Part shown: positions 1-9,741 of the stretch, piece after piece | How the letters are laid out: the number at the start of each line of letters is the position of its first letter | How positions within the stretch are numbered: the stretch's first letter is position 1 | Assembly: GCF_003130585.1 (NCBI RefSeq) | Contig: NZ_QFKX01000004.1 | Location: forward strand, 186,001-250,000 | Direction: 5' to 3' | Source: Brachybacterium endophyticum | GTDB lineage: Bacteria; Actinomycetota; Actinomycetes; Actinomycetales; Dermabacteraceae | Length of the DNA stretch: 64,000 nucleotides | Translations under genes and position numbers: made by a program | The notes under the pieces: model-generated | Database searches by the model: none | Told to the model about the DNA's origin: nothing | The model's input: the letters and a program-made list of their open reading frames with translations, nothing else

Positions 1-537
1 GTTCGACTGCAGCAGCCCCTTGGCGCGGTCCACGCGCTTGCGGGTCTCGAAGCGCTCGCCGAGGTCCTCGATCTCGTTCTCGAGCTCGACGATCTGCGCG
101 TGGCGGGAGATCGCGATCTCGATGGCGGGCAGCAGGTCCGCCGCGGTGAAGGGCTTGACGACGTACGCCATGGCGCCGGCGTCGCGGGCGCGCTCGACGA
201 GCTCGCCCTGCGAGAACGCGGTGAGCATGACGACCGGGGCCAGGTTGTCCTCGCCGATCTTCTCGGCCGCGGTGACGCCGTCGGCCTTGGGCATCTTGAC
301 GTCGAGGACCACCACGTCGGGGCGCAGCTCGCGGGTCTTCTCGACCGCGCTGACGCCGTCGCCCACCGCCGCGACGACCTCGAAGCCGGCCTCGGTCAGG
401 GTCTCGACGATGTCCATCCGGATGAGGCTCTCGTCCTCGGCGACGACCGCGGTGCGCGTCCCCTTCACCGGGGCCTCCTCGGCAGCTGCGGCGGAGTCGA
501 GGTCCTCGGGGACCTCTGCGGGGGTGACGTCGTTCAT
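1..537 (-). CDS. ANTAR-domain response regulator (partial, C-terminus beyond window)
   Basis: A two-component response regulator whose ANTAR output domain binds RNA to act as a transcription antiterminator. The 179 visible codons hold an acidic linker (about 1-27), a receiver domain from about residue 28 with the phospho-acceptor Asp in VVVLDVKMP and the conserved Lys in YVVKPF, then the start of the ANTAR helix (RKRVDRAKGLLQ). The gene runs off the left edge, so the last ANTAR helices are missing. The pairing of pyk, tRNA-Leu and an ANTAR regulator is common in actinobacteria, where the protein is called PdtaR in Mycobacterium. The partner kinase is not in the window. Confidence 0.9.
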   Translation of the reverse strand, partial: MNDVTPAEVPEDLDSAAAAEEAPVKGTRTAVVAEDESLIRMDIVETLTEAGFEVVAAVGDGVSAVEKTRELRPDVVVLDVKMPKADGVTAAEKIGEDNLAPVVMLTAFSQGELVERARDAGAMAYVVKPFTAADLLPAIEIAISRHAQIVELENEIEDLGERFETRKRVDRAKGLLQSN

Positions 538-648
538 GGGGGTGGCGCTCGCTTCCTGTGGCTCGCTGACGGGACCTGCCCGGTCAGCGCTGATGCATGC
601 GGGGGCGACGCGCTTCCGGACCCGTCCGGCGCGTGCCGCCCACGCGTT

Positions 649-654
649 ATCCTA
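649..654 (-). promoter_or_regulatory. Candidate -10 element for the ANTAR regulator
   Basis: TAGGAT reads on the minus strand about 112 bases before the regulator start codon. No clear -35 hexamer is seen 16-18 bases upstream. It is a weak assignment resting on the -10 match alone. Confidence 0.3.
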
Positions 655-772
655 GACCAGCCGCTTCGGCGGGGACGTGCGTGAGCGGTCACAGCCGGGG
701 CTCCGGCGAGCAGCGTCACGTCATGGGCCGACGGCCCGGGGCCGGGTCCGAGGACCTGCCCCGTGACCACAG

Positions 773-855
773 GCCGGGTTGGCGGAATGGTAGACGCGGC
801 GCACTCAAAATGCGCTGTCCGCAAGGGCGTGCGGGTTCGAGTCCCGCACCCGGCA
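773..855 (+). tRNA. tRNA-Leu (anticodon CAA)
   Basis: An 83-base tRNA. The acceptor stem GCCGGGT (773-779) pairs with ACCCGGC (848-854), followed by discriminator A855. The anticodon stem 799-803/811-815 closes the loop CTCAAAA, placing anticodon CAA at 806-808 to read UUG. A long variable arm (about 816-830) marks a class II tRNA, as expected for leucine. The T loop GTTCGAG is intact. CCA is not encoded and would be added after transcription. It faces pyk tail to tail. Confidence 0.96.
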
Positions 856-861
856 CGCATG

Positions 862-901
862 CAGCAGGGCCCGCACCGACCGGTCGGTGCGGGCCCTGCT
901 G
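862..901. terminator. Perfect 40-base palindrome between tRNA-Leu and pyk
   Basis: The 20 bases at 862-881 are the exact reverse complement of 882-901, giving a very strong hairpin on either strand. It starts seven bases after the tRNA and ends 39 bases before the pyk stop codon, so it can end transcription from both sides. There is no T-run, which is usual for GC-rich actinobacteria. Confidence 0.8.
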
Positions 902-940
902 ACGTGGTTCGAGCGGCTGGAGCGGCTCGAGGAGCTGGTC

Positions 941-2413
941 TCAGCTCTCGTTGGTCCCCGAGGCGATGCTGTCGGCCTCGATGCGCGCGGACTCGGCGCC
1001 GTCCAGGTCGCCGATGCGGTGCACGCGCAGCGTGTTGGTCGACCCGTGGACGCCGGGGGGCGATCCGGCCGCGACGATCACCAGGTCGTTCTTCTGCAGA
1101 CCCTTGTGCTCGCGCAGCAGCTCGTCGACCACCATGACCATCTCGTCGGTGTCCTTCTGCATCGGGACCAGATGGGCCTCGATGCCCCAGGACAGCGAGA
1201 GCTGATGGCGCACGTGCTCGTAGGGGGTGAGGGCGAGCAGGGGGATGTTCGGGCGCAGACGGGCCAGGCGCCGGGCGGTGTCGCCGGACTCGGTGAAGGT
1301 CACCAGGTACTGCGCGGAGAGCTGACCGCCGATCTCCGCCGCGGCGCGGGTGATGGCGCCGCCGCGGGTGTGCGGGATGGTGCCCAGCGGCAGGATCCGG
1401 TCGGCGCCGTTCTCCTCCGTGTTGGTGACGATGCGCGCCATGGTGCGCACGGCCTCGAAGGGGTACTTGCCCACGCTGGTCTCGCCCGAGAGCATGACCG
1501 CGTCGGCGCCGTCGAGGATCGCGTTGGCGCAGTCGGAGGCCTCGGCGCGGGTGGGGCGGGGGCTCTCGATCATCGACTCGAGCACCTGCGTGGCGACGAT
1601 GACCGGCTTGGCGTTGCGACGGGCGAGCTCGATCGCGCGCTTCTGCACGAGCGGGACCTGCTCGAGCGGGAGCTCGACGCCGAGGTCGCCGCGCGCGACC
1701 ATGATGCCGTCGAAGGCACCCACGATCGCCCGCAGGGCGCGCACGGCCTGGGGCTTCTCGATCTTCGCGACGACCGGGACCCGGCGGCCCTCCTCCTGCA
1801 TGATGCGCAGGACGTCGTCCATGTCGTGCGCGTCGCGCACGAAGGACAGCGCGACCAGGTCGCAGCCGAGGTTCAGCCCCCAGCGCAGGTCGGCGATGTC
1901 CTTCTCGCTCATCGCGGGGACGGAGACGGCGACGCCCGGCAGGTTGATGCCCTTGTGGTTCGAGACCGGTCCGGGGACCTCGACGATCGTGCGCACCTCG
2001 GTGTCGCTCACGTCGGTGACGCGCACGGAGACCTTGCCGTCGTCGATCAGCAGGACGTCGCCGGGACGGCAGTCGCCGGGCAGGCCCTTGAACGTCGTCG
2101 AGACACGCTCCTTGGTGCCCTCGACGTCCTCGGTGGTGATCGTGAACTCGTCGCCCACCTCGAGCTGGTGCGGGCCGTCCGCGAAGTTCCCGAGCCGGAT
2201 CTTGGGACCCTGCAGATCGACCAGCACCGCGACGTTGCGGCCGAGATCGTCGGCCGCGCGCCGGATGTTCGCATAGACCTTCTCGTGGTCGTCGTGCGTG
2301 CCGTGGCTCAGGTTCATCCTGGCCACGTTCATCCCGGCGTCGATCAGGGTGCGGATCTGCTCATAGGAGCTCGTCGCCGGGCCCAGTGTGCAGACGATCT
2401 TGGCTTTTCGCAT
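941..2413 (-). CDS. pyk: Pyruvate kinase
   Basis: Catalyses phosphoenolpyruvate plus ADP to pyruvate plus ATP, the last step of glycolysis. The 490-residue product has the usual N-terminus (MRKAKIVCTLGPA), the metal and substrate motif ending in VAKIEKP that carries the catalytic Lys, ARGDLGVE, and the helix with PTRAEASD followed by LSGETSVGKYP. Length matches bacterial enzymes. The start at 2413 was chosen because family homology begins there. Eighteen more codons are open upstream but look unlike the family. No strong ribosome site precedes the start. It is transcribed alone, after gltD, with about 190 bases between them. Confidence 0.96.
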   Translation of the reverse strand: MRKAKIVCTLGPATSSYEQIRTLIDAGMNVARMNLSHGTHDDHEKVYANIRRAADDLGRNVAVLVDLQGPKIRLGNFADGPHQLEVGDEFTITTEDVEGTKERVSTTFKGLPGDCRPGDVLLIDDGKVSVRVTDVSDTEVRTIVEVPGPVSNHKGINLPGVAVSVPAMSEKDIADLRWGLNLGCDLVALSFVRDAHDMDDVLRIMQEEGRRVPVVAKIEKPQAVRALRAIVGAFDGIMVARGDLGVELPLEQVPLVQKRAIELARRNAKPVIVATQVLESMIESPRPTRAEASDCANAILDGADAVMLSGETSVGKYPFEAVRTMARIVTNTEENGADRILPLGTIPHTRGGAITRAAAEIGGQLSAQYLVTFTESGDTARRLARLRPNIPLLALTPYEHVRHQLSLSWGIEAHLVPMQKDTDEMVMVVDELLREHKGLQKNDLVIVAAGSPPGVHGSTNTLRVHRIGDLDGAESARIEADSIASGTNES

Positions 2414-2518
2414 GTCAACCCATCTATCGGAGGTAAGTGGGGCGCGCACCCCGTCGCAGCGAGGGTGCATCCGGGCCTCGCGCTGCCACGGGTCGCACCG
2501 CTGTGATCCGTCGCTCCC

Positions 2519-2524
2519 AGTGTA
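2519..2524 (-). promoter_or_regulatory. Candidate -10 element for pyk
   Basis: TACACT on the minus strand, about 105 bases before the pyk start, inside the 190-base gap after gltD. No convincing -35 is seen at the usual spacing, so this is tentative. Confidence 0.3.
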
Positions 2525-2605
2525 CTGTCCGCGCGAGGACGCGGGGCGCCGCGACCGACTGGCGGCGGTGCCCGTCGCCGGGCCCCGCCGCGCGGCCGTG
2601 CCGGC

Positions 2606-4084
2606 TCAGGCCGAGAGCGCCCGGGAGTGCGGCGGGACGGGGGTGGGCAGCGCGCTCGAGCCCATCAGGTGGGCGTCGACCGCTGCCGCGCACGAGCGGC
2701 CCTCGGCGATCGCCCACACGATGAGGCTCTGCCCGCGGGCGCAGTCACCGGCCGTGAACACGTTGTCGACGCTCGTGCGCCAGTTCTGGTCGTGGACGAT
2801 GTTGCCGCGCTGATCGATCTCGAGCCCGAGCTCCTCGAGAGCGCCCTCGCGGCGCGGTCCCGTGAAGCCCATCGCGATGAGCACGAGCTGCGCGGGAAGC
2901 ACCTTCTCCGTGCCCGGCGTCGGCACCCGGCGGCCGTCCTGCACGCTGGTGCGGGCGACGTGGATGCCGCTGACCGCACCGGTCTCGTCGAGCTCGAAGC
3001 CGGTCGTGGAGGCGAGGTAGCTGCGCTCCCCGCCCTCCTCGTGGGCGCCGCTGACCTCGAAGAGCACGGGATGCGTGGGCCACGGGTGGGCCTCGTCGCG
3101 CTCGGTGGGCGGCTGGTAGCCGATCGCGAGCGTCGTGACGGAGCGCGCGCCCTGGCGCAGTGCGGTCCCCAGGCAGTCCGCTCCGGTGTCGCCGCCGCCG
3201 ATCACGATCACGTCCTTGCCCTCGGCGGTGATCTGCCCGGGGACCTCGTCGCCCTCGACCCGACGGTTGGCCTGCGTGAGGTAGTCCATCGCCGGATGGA
3301 TGCCCTCGGACTCGCGGCCGGGGACCGGCAGCTCGCGCGGGATCTGCGATCCGGTCGCGAGGACCACGGCATCGAAGCGACGACGGAGCTCGGTGACGGA
3401 GATCGCCCCCTCCCCGCTGCCGCCGACGTCGACGCCCGTGCGGAAGCGGGTGCCCTCGGCGCGCATCTGCTCGAGCCGCCGCTCGACGTGGCGCTTCTCG
3501 AGCTTGAACTCGGGGATGCCGTAGCGCAGCAGGCCGCCGATGCGGTCGTCACGCTCGAGCACCACGACCGAGTGACCGGCGCGGGTGAGCTGCTGGGCCG
3601 CGGCGAGGCCTGCCGGGCCCGAGCCGACCACGGCGACCGAGCGGCCGGTCTGGCGCTCGGGCTCCTGGGGCGTCACCCAGCCCTCCTCGAAGGCCCGGTC
3701 GATGATCGAGACCTCGATGTTCTTGATGGTCACCGGCGGCTGGTTGATGCCCAGCACGCAGCTGGACTCGCACGGGGCGGGGCAGGCGCGCCCGGTGAAC
3801 TCGGGGAAGTTGTTGGTCGCGTGCAGGCGCTCGGAGGCGTCGCGCCAGTCCTCCCGGTACACCAGCTCGTTCCACTCGGGGATCAGGTTGCCCAGGGGGC
3901 AGCCCTCGTGACAGAACGCGATGCCGCAGTCCATGCAGCGTCCCGCCTGGCGCGACACCACGCCGAGCTGGCCCTTCTCACGGACCTCGTAGACCTCGCG
4001 CCAGTCCATCAGGCGCAGGGGCACGGGCCGGCGGGCGGGGAGCTCGCGGTCGCGGGTCTTCAGGAAGCCGCGGGGATCAGCCAT
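2606..4084 (-). CDS. gltD: Glutamate synthase (NADPH) small subunit
   Basis: The beta subunit takes electrons from NADPH through FAD and Fe-S centres and passes them to GltB, which makes two glutamates from glutamine and 2-oxoglutarate. The 492-residue protein has N-terminal cysteine clusters (CMDCGIAFCHEGCP and CPAPCESSC), an FAD-binding GSGPAG loop near residue 150, an NADPH-binding GGGDTGADC loop, and a closing FAD motif in FTAGDCARGQS. Start 4084 lies inside the last codons of gltB with an 8-base overlap, so the two subunits are made together. Length is normal for the family. Confidence 0.96.
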   Translation of the reverse strand: MADPRGFLKTRDRELPARRPVPLRLMDWREVYEVREKGQLGVVSRQAGRCMDCGIAFCHEGCPLGNLIPEWNELVYREDWRDASERLHATNNFPEFTGRACPAPCESSCVLGINQPPVTIKNIEVSIIDRAFEEGWVTPQEPERQTGRSVAVVGSGPAGLAAAQQLTRAGHSVVVLERDDRIGGLLRYGIPEFKLEKRHVERRLEQMRAEGTRFRTGVDVGGSGEGAISVTELRRRFDAVVLATGSQIPRELPVPGRESEGIHPAMDYLTQANRRVEGDEVPGQITAEGKDVIVIGGGDTGADCLGTALRQGARSVTTLAIGYQPPTERDEAHPWPTHPVLFEVSGAHEEGGERSYLASTTGFELDETGAVSGIHVARTSVQDGRRVPTPGTEKVLPAQLVLIAMGFTGPRREGALEELGLEIDQRGNIVHDQNWRTSVDNVFTAGDCARGQSLIVWAIAEGRSCAAAVDAHLMGSSALPTPVPPHSRALSA

Positions 4085-7000
4085 GGGAACCCTCCAGGAT
4101 CTCGTTCCACACCTCGTGGGAATCGGGGTCGATGCCGGCCTCCTGGGCACGGTCTCTGATGTCGGTGACGCGCAGGAAGGCGCGCGGGGCGATCTCGACG
4201 ATCCGCGACAGCAGGTCCTCCTCGTCGGACAGCAGCGCATCGGCGCGGTCGGAGCCGGTGCGGCGCTCGTGCTCGCGCACGGCCTCGAGCACGAACTCGC
4301 GATGCTCCTCGCGCACCGACGTGATCGAGAAGGTCGCGGCGTCAGCGGGGTTGAGGTCCTCCCGGTCGAGATCGAGGACGAACAGGGTGCCGCCGCTCAT
4401 GCCCGCTCCCAGGTTTCGCCCGGTCGGTCCGAGGACGATCACGGCGCCGCCGGTCATGTACTCGGCGCCGTGGTCGCCGATGCCCTCGACGACCATCGTC
4501 GCGCCCGAGTTGCGGACGCCGAACCGCTCCCCCGCGGCGCCGGCCAGGAACAGCCTGCCGCTGGTCGCGCCGTACCCGCAGGTGTTGCCGGCGATCGTCG
4601 CCGAGGTCAGCGACGCCGGGGTGCCCCTGCCGTGGCCGATGGCGAGCACACCGCCCGAGAGCCCCTTGGCCACGTAGTCGTTCGCGTCGCCCCGCAGCTC
4701 CATGGTGATGCCGCTGGGCAGGAACGCCCCCAGCGACTGGCCGCCGGTGCCCGTGAGCTCGAGGCGGATCGTTTCCTCCGGGAGCCCCTCGGCGCGGTAG
4801 CGCTTGGTCACCTGGTGACCGAGCAGCGTCCCCACGGTGCGCTGGACGTTGCGCACCCGGTCGCGGATGACGACCGGCTCCCCGGCCTCCAGCGCCGCGG
4901 CCGCGGCCTCGATCCACGGCACGTCGGCCGCCTTGTCGAGGGAATGGTCCTGGCCGCGCTCGCGGCGGACGTGGTCGCCCTCGAAGATCTCGGGCTCGGC
5001 GAGGACCGGGGAGAGATCCAGGCCCTGCTGCTTGAAGTGACGGCGCGCGTCCTCGACGTCCAGCAGGTCGATGCGGCCCACGGCCTCGTCGATCGACCGC
5101 AGGCCGAGGGAGGCCAGGTGCTCGCGGACCTGCTCGGCGATGTACTCGAAGAAGGTCACCACGAAGTCGGCCTGGCCGGTGAAGCGAGAGCGCAGCTCGG
5201 GGTTCTGCGTCGCGACGCCGACCGGACAGGTGTCCAGGTGGCACACACGCATCATGATGCAGCCGGAGACCACCAGCGGCGCGGTCGCGAAGCCGAACTC
5301 CTCGGCGCCCAGCAGGGCCCCGATGATGACGTCGCGACCGGTCTTCATCTGCCCGTCGACCTGCACGGTGATGCGGTCGCGCAGGCCGTTCATCAGCAGC
5401 GTCTGCTGGGTCTCGGCCAGGCCGAGCTCCCAGGGCGTGCCGGCGTGCTTGAGCGAGTTCAGGGGGCTCGCGCCGGTGCCGCCGTCGTGGCCGGAGATCA
5501 GCACCACGTCGGCATGGGCCTTGGACACCCCGGCCGCCACCGTCCCGACCCCGAAGCGGGAGACCAGCTTGACGTGGATGCGGGCATCCGGGTTCGCGGA
5601 CTTCGCGTCGTGGATCAGCTGCGCGAGGTCCTCGATCGAGTAGATGTCGTGATGGGGCGGCGGCGAGATCAGCCCGATGCCCGGCGTCGAGTGCCGGGTG
5701 CGCGCGATCCAGGGGTAGACCTTCTCGGGCGGCAGCTGGCCACCCTCGCCGGGCTTCGCCCCCTGCGCCACCTTGATCTGGATGTCGCGCGCGAAGGCGA
5801 GGTACTCGCTGGTCACGCCGAAGCGACCGGAGGCGATCTGCTTGATGGCGCTGTTGCGCTCGGCGTCGTGCAGGCGGTCCGGCTCCTCGCCGCCCTCCCC
5901 GGAGTTCGACATCCCGCCCAGCCGGTTCATCGCGATCGCGAGGGTCTCGTGCGCCTCCCGGGAGATCGAGCCGTAGCTCATCGCACCGGTCATGAAGCGC
6001 TTCACGATCGCCGAGACCGGCTCGACCTCGTCGATCGGGATCGGGGTGACCTCGTCGGTGCGCAGACGCATGAGACCGCGCAGGGTCTTCAGACTCGCGG
6101 ACTGGTCGTCCACGAGGTCGGTGTACTGACGGAACTCCTCGTACTGGCGCGAGCGCGTGGAGTGCTGCAGGCGGAACACCGTCTCGGGGGTGAACAGGTG
6201 CGGCGGACCCTCGCGTCGCCACTGGTACTCCCCGCCCACCTCGAGGCGCCGGTGGGAGTTACGCAGGCCGTCGCGCGGGTAGGCCAGCGCATGGCGGGCG
6301 GCGTTCTCCTCGGCGATGACCTCGAGGCCGATGCCGTCGATGCGGCTGGTGGTGCCGGGGAACCAGCGCTCCACGAGCTCGCGCGAGAGGCCGACGGCCT
6401 CGAAGAGCTGGCTGCCGCGGTAGGAGGCGACCGTCGAGATCCCCATCTTCGACATGATCTTCAGGACGCCCTTGGCGAGCGACTGCAGGAGGTTCGCGAC
6501 CGCCTCGTCGCTGCTCACCCCGCCGACGACGCCGCGGGTGACCATGTCCTCGGCGGTCTCCATCGCGAGGTACGGGTTCACGGCGCTCGCGCCGTAGCCG
6601 ATCAGCAGGGCGAGGTGGTGGACCTCGCGCACGTCGCCCGCCTCGACCAGCAGCGCGGCGTGGGTGCGACGACCCGTGCGGATGAGGTGGTGCTGGACGG
6701 CGCTGGTCAGCAGCAGCGAAGGGATCGGCGCGAGCTCGGAGTTGGAGTCGCGGTCGGAGAGCACGAGGAAGGTCGCGCCCTCGTCGATGGCGCGCACCGC
6801 CTCCTCGCAGACCTCCACCAGACGCTCCTCGAGGGCCTGGGCACCGCCGCTGACGCGGTAGAGACCGCGCAGCTTGGCGGTGTGGAAGTCGGCGGTGGCC
6901 GGGTCCGCGTCGATCGTGAGGATGCGGGCGAGCTGCTCGTTGTCGATCACGGGCATGGGCAGCGAGAGCTGGCGGGCGTGCAGGGCGGTCGCGTCCAGGA

Positions 7001-8645
7001 GGTTGCGCGACTCCCCCACCGCGACGCCGAGACTGGTCACGACCGCCTCGCGGATCGAGTCCAGCGGCGGGTTCGTCACCTGGGCGAACTGCTGGGTGAA
7101 GTAGTCGAACAGCAGGCGCGGACGGTCCGAGAGCACCGCGGTGGGGGTGTCGGTCCCCATCGCGCCGATCGGCTCGGCGCCCTTGGCTGCCATCGGACCC
7201 AGCAGGATCCGCAGCTCCTCCTCGGTGTACCCGAAGGTCTGCTGCCGGCGCACGACGGAGGAGCGCGAGTGCCAGATCGGCTCGCGCTGGGGAAGGTCGG
7301 CGATGTCGACCTTCTGCTCGTTCAGCCAGCGCCGCCACGGGCGACTCGCGACGACCTCGTCCTTGACCTCCTCGGAGGTCAGCACACGACCGCCCACGAG
7401 GTCGACCGCGAACAGCTCGCCGGGAGCGACCCGGCCCTTGAGGGCCACGCGCTCGCTGTCCATCTCGATCATCCCGGCCTCGGAGCCGAGGACGACGAGC
7501 CCGTCGTCGCTGACCCAGTACCGCAGGGGGCGCAGGCCGTTGCGGTCGAGCTTCGCCCCGACCATGTCGCCGTCGGAGAAGACGAGGGCGGCGGGGCCGT
7601 CCCACGGCTCCTGGAGCATCGCGTGGTACTCGTAGAACGCGCGCAGCTCCGGGTCCATCGTGGCGTCGTTCTCCCACGGCTCCGGCACCAGCATCATCAT
7701 CGCGTGGGGCACCGAGCGACCCGCCAGGTTCAGCAGCTCGAGCGCCTCGTCCAGACTCGCCGAGTCCGAGGCGCCCGGGGTGTTCACCGGCAGCAACCGG
7801 CCCAGGTCGTCCCCGAACAGCGGGGAGGCCAGGCGGCCCTCGGCCGCCCGCAGGCGGTTGCGGTTGCCCACCACCGTGTTGATCTCGCCGTTGTGCGCGA
7901 GCATCCGGAACGGGTGGGCCAGCGGCCAGGCCGGGAAGGTGTTGGTCGAGAAGCGCGAGTGCACGATCGCGACGGTCGTCTCCAGGCGCTCGTCGCCGAG
8001 ATCGGGGTAGAACTCCTCGAGCTGGATCGTCGTGAGCATGCCCTTGTAGACGATGGTGCGGCTCGACAGGCTCGCGAAGTAGACGCCGGTGGTGTGCTCG
8101 GCGCGGCGACGCACGGCGAAGGCGGCCCGCTCGAGCTCCAGACCCGTGCGCTCACGGCCCTCGTCCTCCAGGAGGACCTGCGCGAAGTGGGGCTGGACGG
8201 CGCGGGCGCTGGGGCCCACCAGGGAGTCGACCACGGGCACGTCGCGCCATCCGAGCACCCGCAGGCCCTCCTCGGCGGCGATCCGCTCGATGCGCTCGAC
8301 GTCGAGGGCGCGCTCCTGGGCGTCCTGGGGCAGGAAGGCCTGGCCCACGGCGTAGGCACCGGGCGCGGGGAGGTCGATGCCGGCCTCGGCGGCGACCTCG
8401 GAGAGGAAGCGGTGCGGCACCTGGAGCAGGATCCCGGCGCCGTCGCCCGTGGTCTCCTCTGCGCCCACGGCGCCGCGGTGGTCGAGATTCTCCAGGGCCC
8501 GCAGGGCGTGGTCGACGATGTCGTGACCGGGCTGGCGTCGCGTGGTCGCGACCATGGCCACGCCGCAGGCGTCGTGCTCGTCATCGGGGCTGTACAGACC
8601 GGTGGCAGCGGGCTGCGCGGAGAAGCGCGAACGCAGGGGGATCAT
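4077..8645 (-). CDS. gltB: Glutamate synthase large subunit
   Basis: The alpha subunit of NADPH-GOGAT, 1522 residues. It hydrolyses glutamine at an N-terminal amidotransferase site and moves the ammonia through a tunnel to the FMN site, where glutamate forms. The nucleophile is Cys27 (DACGVAMVA), so about 26 residues should be removed as a propeptide. A [3Fe-4S] motif is seen in CIMMRVCHLDTCPVG, and the C-terminal glycine-rich beta-helix domain is complete. The start at 8645 follows a good ribosome site (GGAAGGAA). The gene has its own 169-base upstream gap after lgt, so it may have its own promoter, though none was clear. Confidence 0.97.
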   Translation of the reverse strand: MIPLRSRFSAQPAATGLYSPDDEHDACGVAMVATTRRQPGHDIVDHALRALENLDHRGAVGAEETTGDGAGILLQVPHRFLSEVAAEAGIDLPAPGAYAVGQAFLPQDAQERALDVERIERIAAEEGLRVLGWRDVPVVDSLVGPSARAVQPHFAQVLLEDEGRERTGLELERAAFAVRRRAEHTTGVYFASLSSRTIVYKGMLTTIQLEEFYPDLGDERLETTVAIVHSRFSTNTFPAWPLAHPFRMLAHNGEINTVVGNRNRLRAAEGRLASPLFGDDLGRLLPVNTPGASDSASLDEALELLNLAGRSVPHAMMMLVPEPWENDATMDPELRAFYEYHAMLQEPWDGPAALVFSDGDMVGAKLDRNGLRPLRYWVSDDGLVVLGSEAGMIEMDSERVALKGRVAPGELFAVDLVGGRVLTSEEVKDEVVASRPWRRWLNEQKVDIADLPQREPIWHSRSSVVRRQQTFGYTEEELRILLGPMAAKGAEPIGAMGTDTPTAVLSDRPRLLFDYFTQQFAQVTNPPLDSIREAVVTSLGVAVGESRNLLDATALHARQLSLPMPVIDNEQLARILTIDADPATADFHTAKLRGLYRVSGGAQALEERLVEVCEEAVRAIDEGATFLVLSDRDSNSELAPIPSLLLTSAVQHHLIRTGRRTHAALLVEAGDVREVHHLALLIGYGASAVNPYLAMETAEDMVTRGVVGGVSSDEAVANLLQSLAKGVLKIMSKMGISTVASYRGSQLFEAVGLSRELVERWFPGTTSRIDGIGLEVIAEENAARHALAYPRDGLRNSHRRLEVGGEYQWRREGPPHLFTPETVFRLQHSTRSRQYEEFRQYTDLVDDQSASLKTLRGLMRLRTDEVTPIPIDEVEPVSAIVKRFMTGAMSYGSISREAHETLAIAMNRLGGMSNSGEGGEEPDRLHDAERNSAIKQIASGRFGVTSEYLAFARDIQIKVAQGAKPGEGGQLPPEKVYPWIARTRHSTPGIGLISPPPHHDIYSIEDLAQLIHDAKSANPDARIHVKLVSRFGVGTVAAGVSKAHADVVLISGHDGGTGASPLNSLKHAGTPWELGLAETQQTLLMNGLRDRITVQVDGQMKTGRDVIIGALLGAEEFGFATAPLVVSGCIMMRVCHLDTCPVGVATQNPELRSRFTGQADFVVTFFEYIAEQVREHLASLGLRSIDEAVGRIDLLDVEDARRHFKQQGLDLSPVLAEPEIFEGDHVRRERGQDHSLDKAADVPWIEAAAAALEAGEPVVIRDRVRNVQRTVGTLLGHQVTKRYRAEGLPEETIRLELTGTGGQSLGAFLPSGITMELRGDANDYVAKGLSGGVLAIGHGRGTPASLTSATIAGNTCGYGATSGRLFLAGAAGERFGVRNSGATMVVEGIGDHGAEYMTGGAVIVLGPTGRNLGAGMSGGTLFVLDLDREDLNPADAATFSITSVREEHREFVLEAVREHERRTGSDRADALLSDEEDLLSRIVEIAPRAFLRVTDIRDRAQEAGIDPDSHEVWNEILEGSHG

Positions 8646-8814
8646 GGGCGTTCCTTCCGGGGGCCGGTGCGATGGACCGTGGCAAGGTTCCGGGAAGGCG
8701 CGGAGCCGTCCTGGCCCCGATTGCCGTCGGGACACCTTACTGCCTGCGTCCGCTGTGCGACCCCGCGGGCGTCATATGGTGAGACGCGCAGGCACGGTGT
8801 GCCGCGCTCCGGGG

Positions 8815-9741
8815 TCATTCCTCCCGGGAGCGACGGCGGCCGTGGGCGGACGGCGACCCCGCGGCCCTGGCCGCTGCCGGCACATCCGCGGCGGGCAGCG
8901 TCCAGGAGCCGTCGGCCGCACGCACCTCTCCCCCGCGACGGCGGCGTCGCCGGGTGAGCACCACCAGCATCACGATCGCGAGCACGAGCACGAGGATCGC
9001 GAGCACCGTGTGGATGCGCAGCGGACCGATCATCATCACCGGTTCGGTGCGCATCGCGTCGACCCAGGCGCGCCCGGCCGAGTAGATCGCGGCGTACAGC
9101 CAGAACACGCGGCCCCCGCCCAGGTCGAAGCGGCGCGCGAGGGCGAGCAGCACGAGCACGCCCACCAGGTTCCACAGCAGCTCGTAGAGGAAGGTCGGAT
9201 GGTACGTGCCCGGTTCGCAGCCGGGGATGGTCCCGCCGTTCTGGAGGCAGCTGATGTCCAGCCCCCACGGCAGCGTCGTGGGCGGCCCGAAGAGCTCCTG
9301 GTTGAACCAGTTGCCCAGACGGCCGATGGCCTGGGCCACCATCAGGGTGGGCGCGATCGTGTCGGCCAGCGCCGCGAAGGAGACGCCCTTGCGGCGTGCC
9401 ATGAACCAGACGGCCAGTGCACCGCCGGCCACGGCCCCGTAGATCGCCAGGCCGCCCTCCCAGATCCTCAGCACGCTCAGCAGGTCCCCGTCCGGCCCGA
9501 AGTAGGGCTCCGGCGACGAGAGCACGTGCCAGATCCGGGCTCCGACGATGCCGGCGACCACGGCGGCGAAGACGATGTCGAACATGTCCTCCGCGGCGCC
9601 GCCGCGGGCCTCCCAGCGGCGGGTGGCCCACCACAGGGCGATACCGATGCCGGCGAGGATGCACAGCGCGTAGAAGTGGATCGTCAGCGGACCGAGGTGC
9701 AGGGCGGAGACGGTGGGGCTGGGGATGTCGGCGAGGATCAC
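8815..9741 (-). CDS. lgt: Prolipoprotein diacylglyceryl transferase
   Basis: Moves a diacylglyceryl group from phosphatidylglycerol to the lipobox cysteine of lipoprotein precursors, in the cytoplasmic membrane. The 308-residue product has about seven membrane helices and the family signature around IGRLGNWFNQELFG, with HFYALCILAG near the N-terminus and an Arg-rich C-terminal tail. The GTG start at 9741 overlaps the trpA stop as GTGA, so it is coupled to the trp genes. lgt directly after trpA is a known actinobacterial arrangement. A possible substrate made in this window is the broken sugar dehydrogenase lipoprotein at 45321-46500. Confidence 0.95.
   Translation of the reverse strand: MILADIPSPTVSALHLGPLTIHFYALCILAGIGIALWWATRRWEARGGAAEDMFDIVFAAVVAGIVGARIWHVLSSPEPYFGPDGDLLSVLRIWEGGLAIYGAVAGGALAVWFMARRKGVSFAALADTIAPTLMVAQAIGRLGNWFNQELFGPPTTLPWGLDISCLQNGGTIPGCEPGTYHPTFLYELLWNLVGVLVLLALARRFDLGGGRVFWLYAAIYSAGRAWVDAMRTEPVMMIGPLRIHTVLAILVLVLAIVMLVVLTRRRRRRGGEVRAADGSWTLPAADVPAAARAAGSPSAHGRRRSREE

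Noticed and set aside
887-2506. Long plus-strand frame across pyk
   Set aside because: It passes through the palindrome and is antisense to an intact pyk.
4083-8957. Open frame of about 1600 codons on the plus strand
   Set aside because: It lies opposite gltB, is rich in Arg, His, Gly and Val with no family motif, and reflects the GC-rich third positions of the real gene.
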